A DNA stretch of 64,000 nucleotides from Brachybacterium saurashtrense (GTDB lineage Bacteria > Actinomycetota > Actinomycetes > Actinomycetales > Dermabacteraceae), in the NCBI RefSeq assembly GCF_003355475.1, contig NZ_CP031356.1, forward strand, positions 558,001 through 622,000, in the 5' to 3' direction. The stretch's first letter is position 1. Each line of letters starts with the position of its first letter. Both the position numbers and the translations under genes were made by a program. Below are positions 62,570-64,000 of the stretch, piece after piece. The notes below the pieces were generated by a model. That model did no database searches. It worked only from the letters and a program-made list of their open reading frames with translations, and was not told the origin of the DNA.

Positions 62570-64000
62570 CCACGACCTCCGTCACCCCCACCCCGGCCGG
62601 GGCCCCCTCCGACCCCGCACGGCCCCTGCTCGAGATCTCGGACCTCGAGATCACGTTCTCGACGTCCAACGGGCCGGTCAAGGGCGTGCGCAGCGCCTCG
62701 CTCGAGGTCTACCCGGGCGAGACCGTCGCGATCGTCGGCGAGTCCGGCTCGGGCAAGTCCACCACCGCGATGGCGATCGCCCACCTGCTGGCCAAGAACG
62801 GCGCCATCACCGGCGGGAAGATCCTCTTCGAGGGCCGCGACATCACCCATGTCTCCGAGAAGGAGATCCGGGTGCTGCGCGGCGACCAGGTGGGCCTGGT
62901 CCCGCAGGATCCGATGAGCAACCTGAACCCGATGTGGCGCGTGGGCAGCCAGATCCGCGAGACGCTCGTGGCCAACGGCGTCGCTAAGGGCGCCGAGGCG
63001 AAGGCGCGCACCGTGGAGCTGCTCCAGGAGGCGGGCCTCTCGGACGCCGAGCGTCGTGCCCTGCAGTACCCGCACGAGTTCTCCGGCGGCATGAAGCAGC
63101 GCGCCCTGATCGCGATGGGCCTGGCCGCCCGGCCCAAGCTGCTGGTGGCCGACGAGCCCACCAGCGCCCTGGACGTCACGGTCCAGCAGCAGATCCTCGA
63201 CCACCTCGACCACCTCACCGGGGAGCTCGGGGTGGCGGTGCTGCTGATCACCCACGACCTGGGCCTCGCCGCCGAGCGTGCCCAGCACCTGGTGGTGATG
63301 TACAAGGGGCAGGTGGTCGAGTCCGGTCCGGCGCTCGAGCTGCTGCAGGACCCGCAGCACCCGTACACCAAGCGACTGATCGGCTCGGCACCCTCGCTCG
63401 CCTCGCGACGGCTGGTCTCCGCGACCGAGCGCGCCGCGGTGCGGGAGCAGGCGCAGGAGCACGCCCAGAAGCACGCCGACGACGACTCGCCGGCCACGGC
63501 GCCGGCCGTCGAGGAGCAGGGCCCGGAGTTCGGCGACCGGTCCCCGGACGCCGACGCCGTCATCGAGGTGCAGAACCTCAGCAAGTCCTTCCCCATCCGG
63601 GGGAAAGTGCCGTGGAGGTCCACCCCGTTCCTCGCGGTGGACGACGTCTCCTTCGCGATCCCGCGCGGCACCACCACGGCGATCGTGGGGGAGTCGGGGT
63701 CCGGCAAGTCCACGGTCGCCCAGATGGTGCTCAAGCTCCTCGAGCCCACCTCGGGCCGGGTGCTGATCGACGGCCGCGACCTCCACGACGTGCGCGGCAA
63801 GGAGCTCAAGGCGCTGCGCCGCAGGGTGCAGCCGATCTTCCAGAACCCGTACGGCACGCTCGACCCGATGTACTCGATCTTCCGCACCATCGAGGAGCCG
63901 ATGCGCCTGCACGGCATCGGGGACGCGGCGAGCCGGGAGGCGAAGGTGCGGGACCTGCTGGACAAGGTCGCGCTGCCGGCGGCGATGATGCGCCGCTTCC
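62566..64000 (+). CDS. Fused double ABC ATPase of peptide transporter (DppD-DppF type, cut by window edge)
   Basis: The ATG at 62566 overlaps the permease stop, and the frame stays open to the right edge, so 478 codons are visible. Two ATPase domains are fused: the first (about residues 20-275) has Walker A GESGSGKST, signature FSGGMKQR and Walker B LLVADEPTSALD. An acidic linker follows, and the second begins near residue 325 with its own GESGSGKST. The second signature and Walker B lie outside. Single-chain DppDF fusions are common in actinobacteria. The pair powers the permeases above. Confidence 0.93.
   Translation, partial: MTTTSVTPTPAGAPSDPARPLLEISDLEITFSTSNGPVKGVRSASLEVYPGETVAIVGESGSGKSTTAMAIAHLLAKNGAITGGKILFEGRDITHVSEKEIRVLRGDQVGLVPQDPMSNLNPMWRVGSQIRETLVANGVAKGAEAKARTVELLQEAGLSDAERRALQYPHEFSGGMKQRALIAMGLAARPKLLVADEPTSALDVTVQQQILDHLDHLTGELGVAVLLITHDLGLAAERAQHLVVMYKGQVVESGPALELLQDPQHPYTKRLIGSAPSLASRRLVSATERAAVREQAQEHAQKHADDDSPATAPAVEEQGPEFGDRSPDADAVIEVQNLSKSFPIRGKVPWRSTPFLAVDDVSFAIPRGTTTAIVGESGSGKSTVAQMVLKLLEPTSGRVLIDGRDLHDVRGKELKALRRRVQPIFQNPYGTLDPMYSIFRTIEEPMRLHGIGDAASREAKVRDLLDKVALPAAMMRRF

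Noticed and set aside
1-64000. Mobile elements, prophage, integrase, tRNA or rRNA genes
   Set aside because: I found no transposase, integrase, long terminal repeats or RNA gene; composition is even across the window.

Overview
This 64 kb window is one contiguous piece of a very GC-rich actinobacterial chromosome. Gene order, the meso-DAP type MurE (DNPR motif), a Wag31-like DivIVA, and an intact dapF/hflX/lexA/LysM/nrdR block all point to Actinomycetota. I suspect the Micrococcales, possibly a Brachybacterium/Dermabacteraceae relative, but the sequence alone does not prove genus. I found no rRNA, tRNA, insertion sequence, prophage or CRISPR array. This is core chromosome plus a few metabolic islands.

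Layout. (1) 1-7770, the miaA-dapF-lexA-nrdR block: 3' end of miaA, dapF, an RsmC-like methyltransferase, hflX, a DinG-type helicase, lexA, a divergent SOS-linked LysM protein, and nrdR. (2) 8019-15372: a HelD-type RNA polymerase-associated helicase, a PAC2 protein, a cold-shock protein, a spermidine-synthase-like protein, a HEPN protein next to dinB, and a DUF3040 membrane protein. (3) 15975-36401, a complete division and cell wall (dcw) cluster: mraZ-rsmH-ftsL-ftsI-murE-murF-mraY-murD-ftsW-murG-murC-ftsQ-ftsZ-pgeF-sepF-yggT-divIVA-lspA-rluA type. Most junctions overlap by 1-4 bases. (4) 36443-46112: an unknown gene, a frameshifted glyoxalase-like gene, and a mannoside-use locus (GH5-like enzyme, GH38 alpha-mannosidase, sugar ABC binding protein and two permeases) with two matching LacI-type operators. 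(5) 46220-58688: dnaE, an EEP-family hydrolase, an acyl-CoA dehydrogenase, pfkA, a flotillin-like protein, an MHS-type MFS transporter and pgi. (6) 58919-64000: a Dpp/Opp-type peptide ABC operon whose fused double-ATPase gene runs off the right edge.

How it works together. The dcw cluster makes UDP-MurNAc-pentapeptide (MurE, MurF, MurC, MurD) and lipid II (MraY, MurG). It places the septal synthase (FtsW, FtsI, FtsL, FtsQ) around FtsZ and SepF, with DivIVA and YggT downstream; dapF supplies the diaminopimelate. Its head carries a helically phased TGGGN array expected to bind MraZ. The lexA/LysM pair links DNA damage to envelope and division control. One LexA box covers the lexA -35 and a second contains the LysM gene's Shine-Dalgarno. 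The mannoside locus couples uptake to hydrolysis under a shared operator motif. pgi and pfkA provide the next steps of hexose catabolism.

The most useful second-look items are regulatory: the MraZ array, the LexA box over a ribosome-binding site, the paired LacI-type operators, palindromes on the pfkA, acyl-CoA dehydrogenase and MFS promoters, a perfect 25-bp-stem hairpin, and a hairpin at the ftsZ/pgeF junction. I did not find a convincing wholly new multi-gene system. The HEPN-DinB pair and the GH5-like enzyme are the least characterised functional units.
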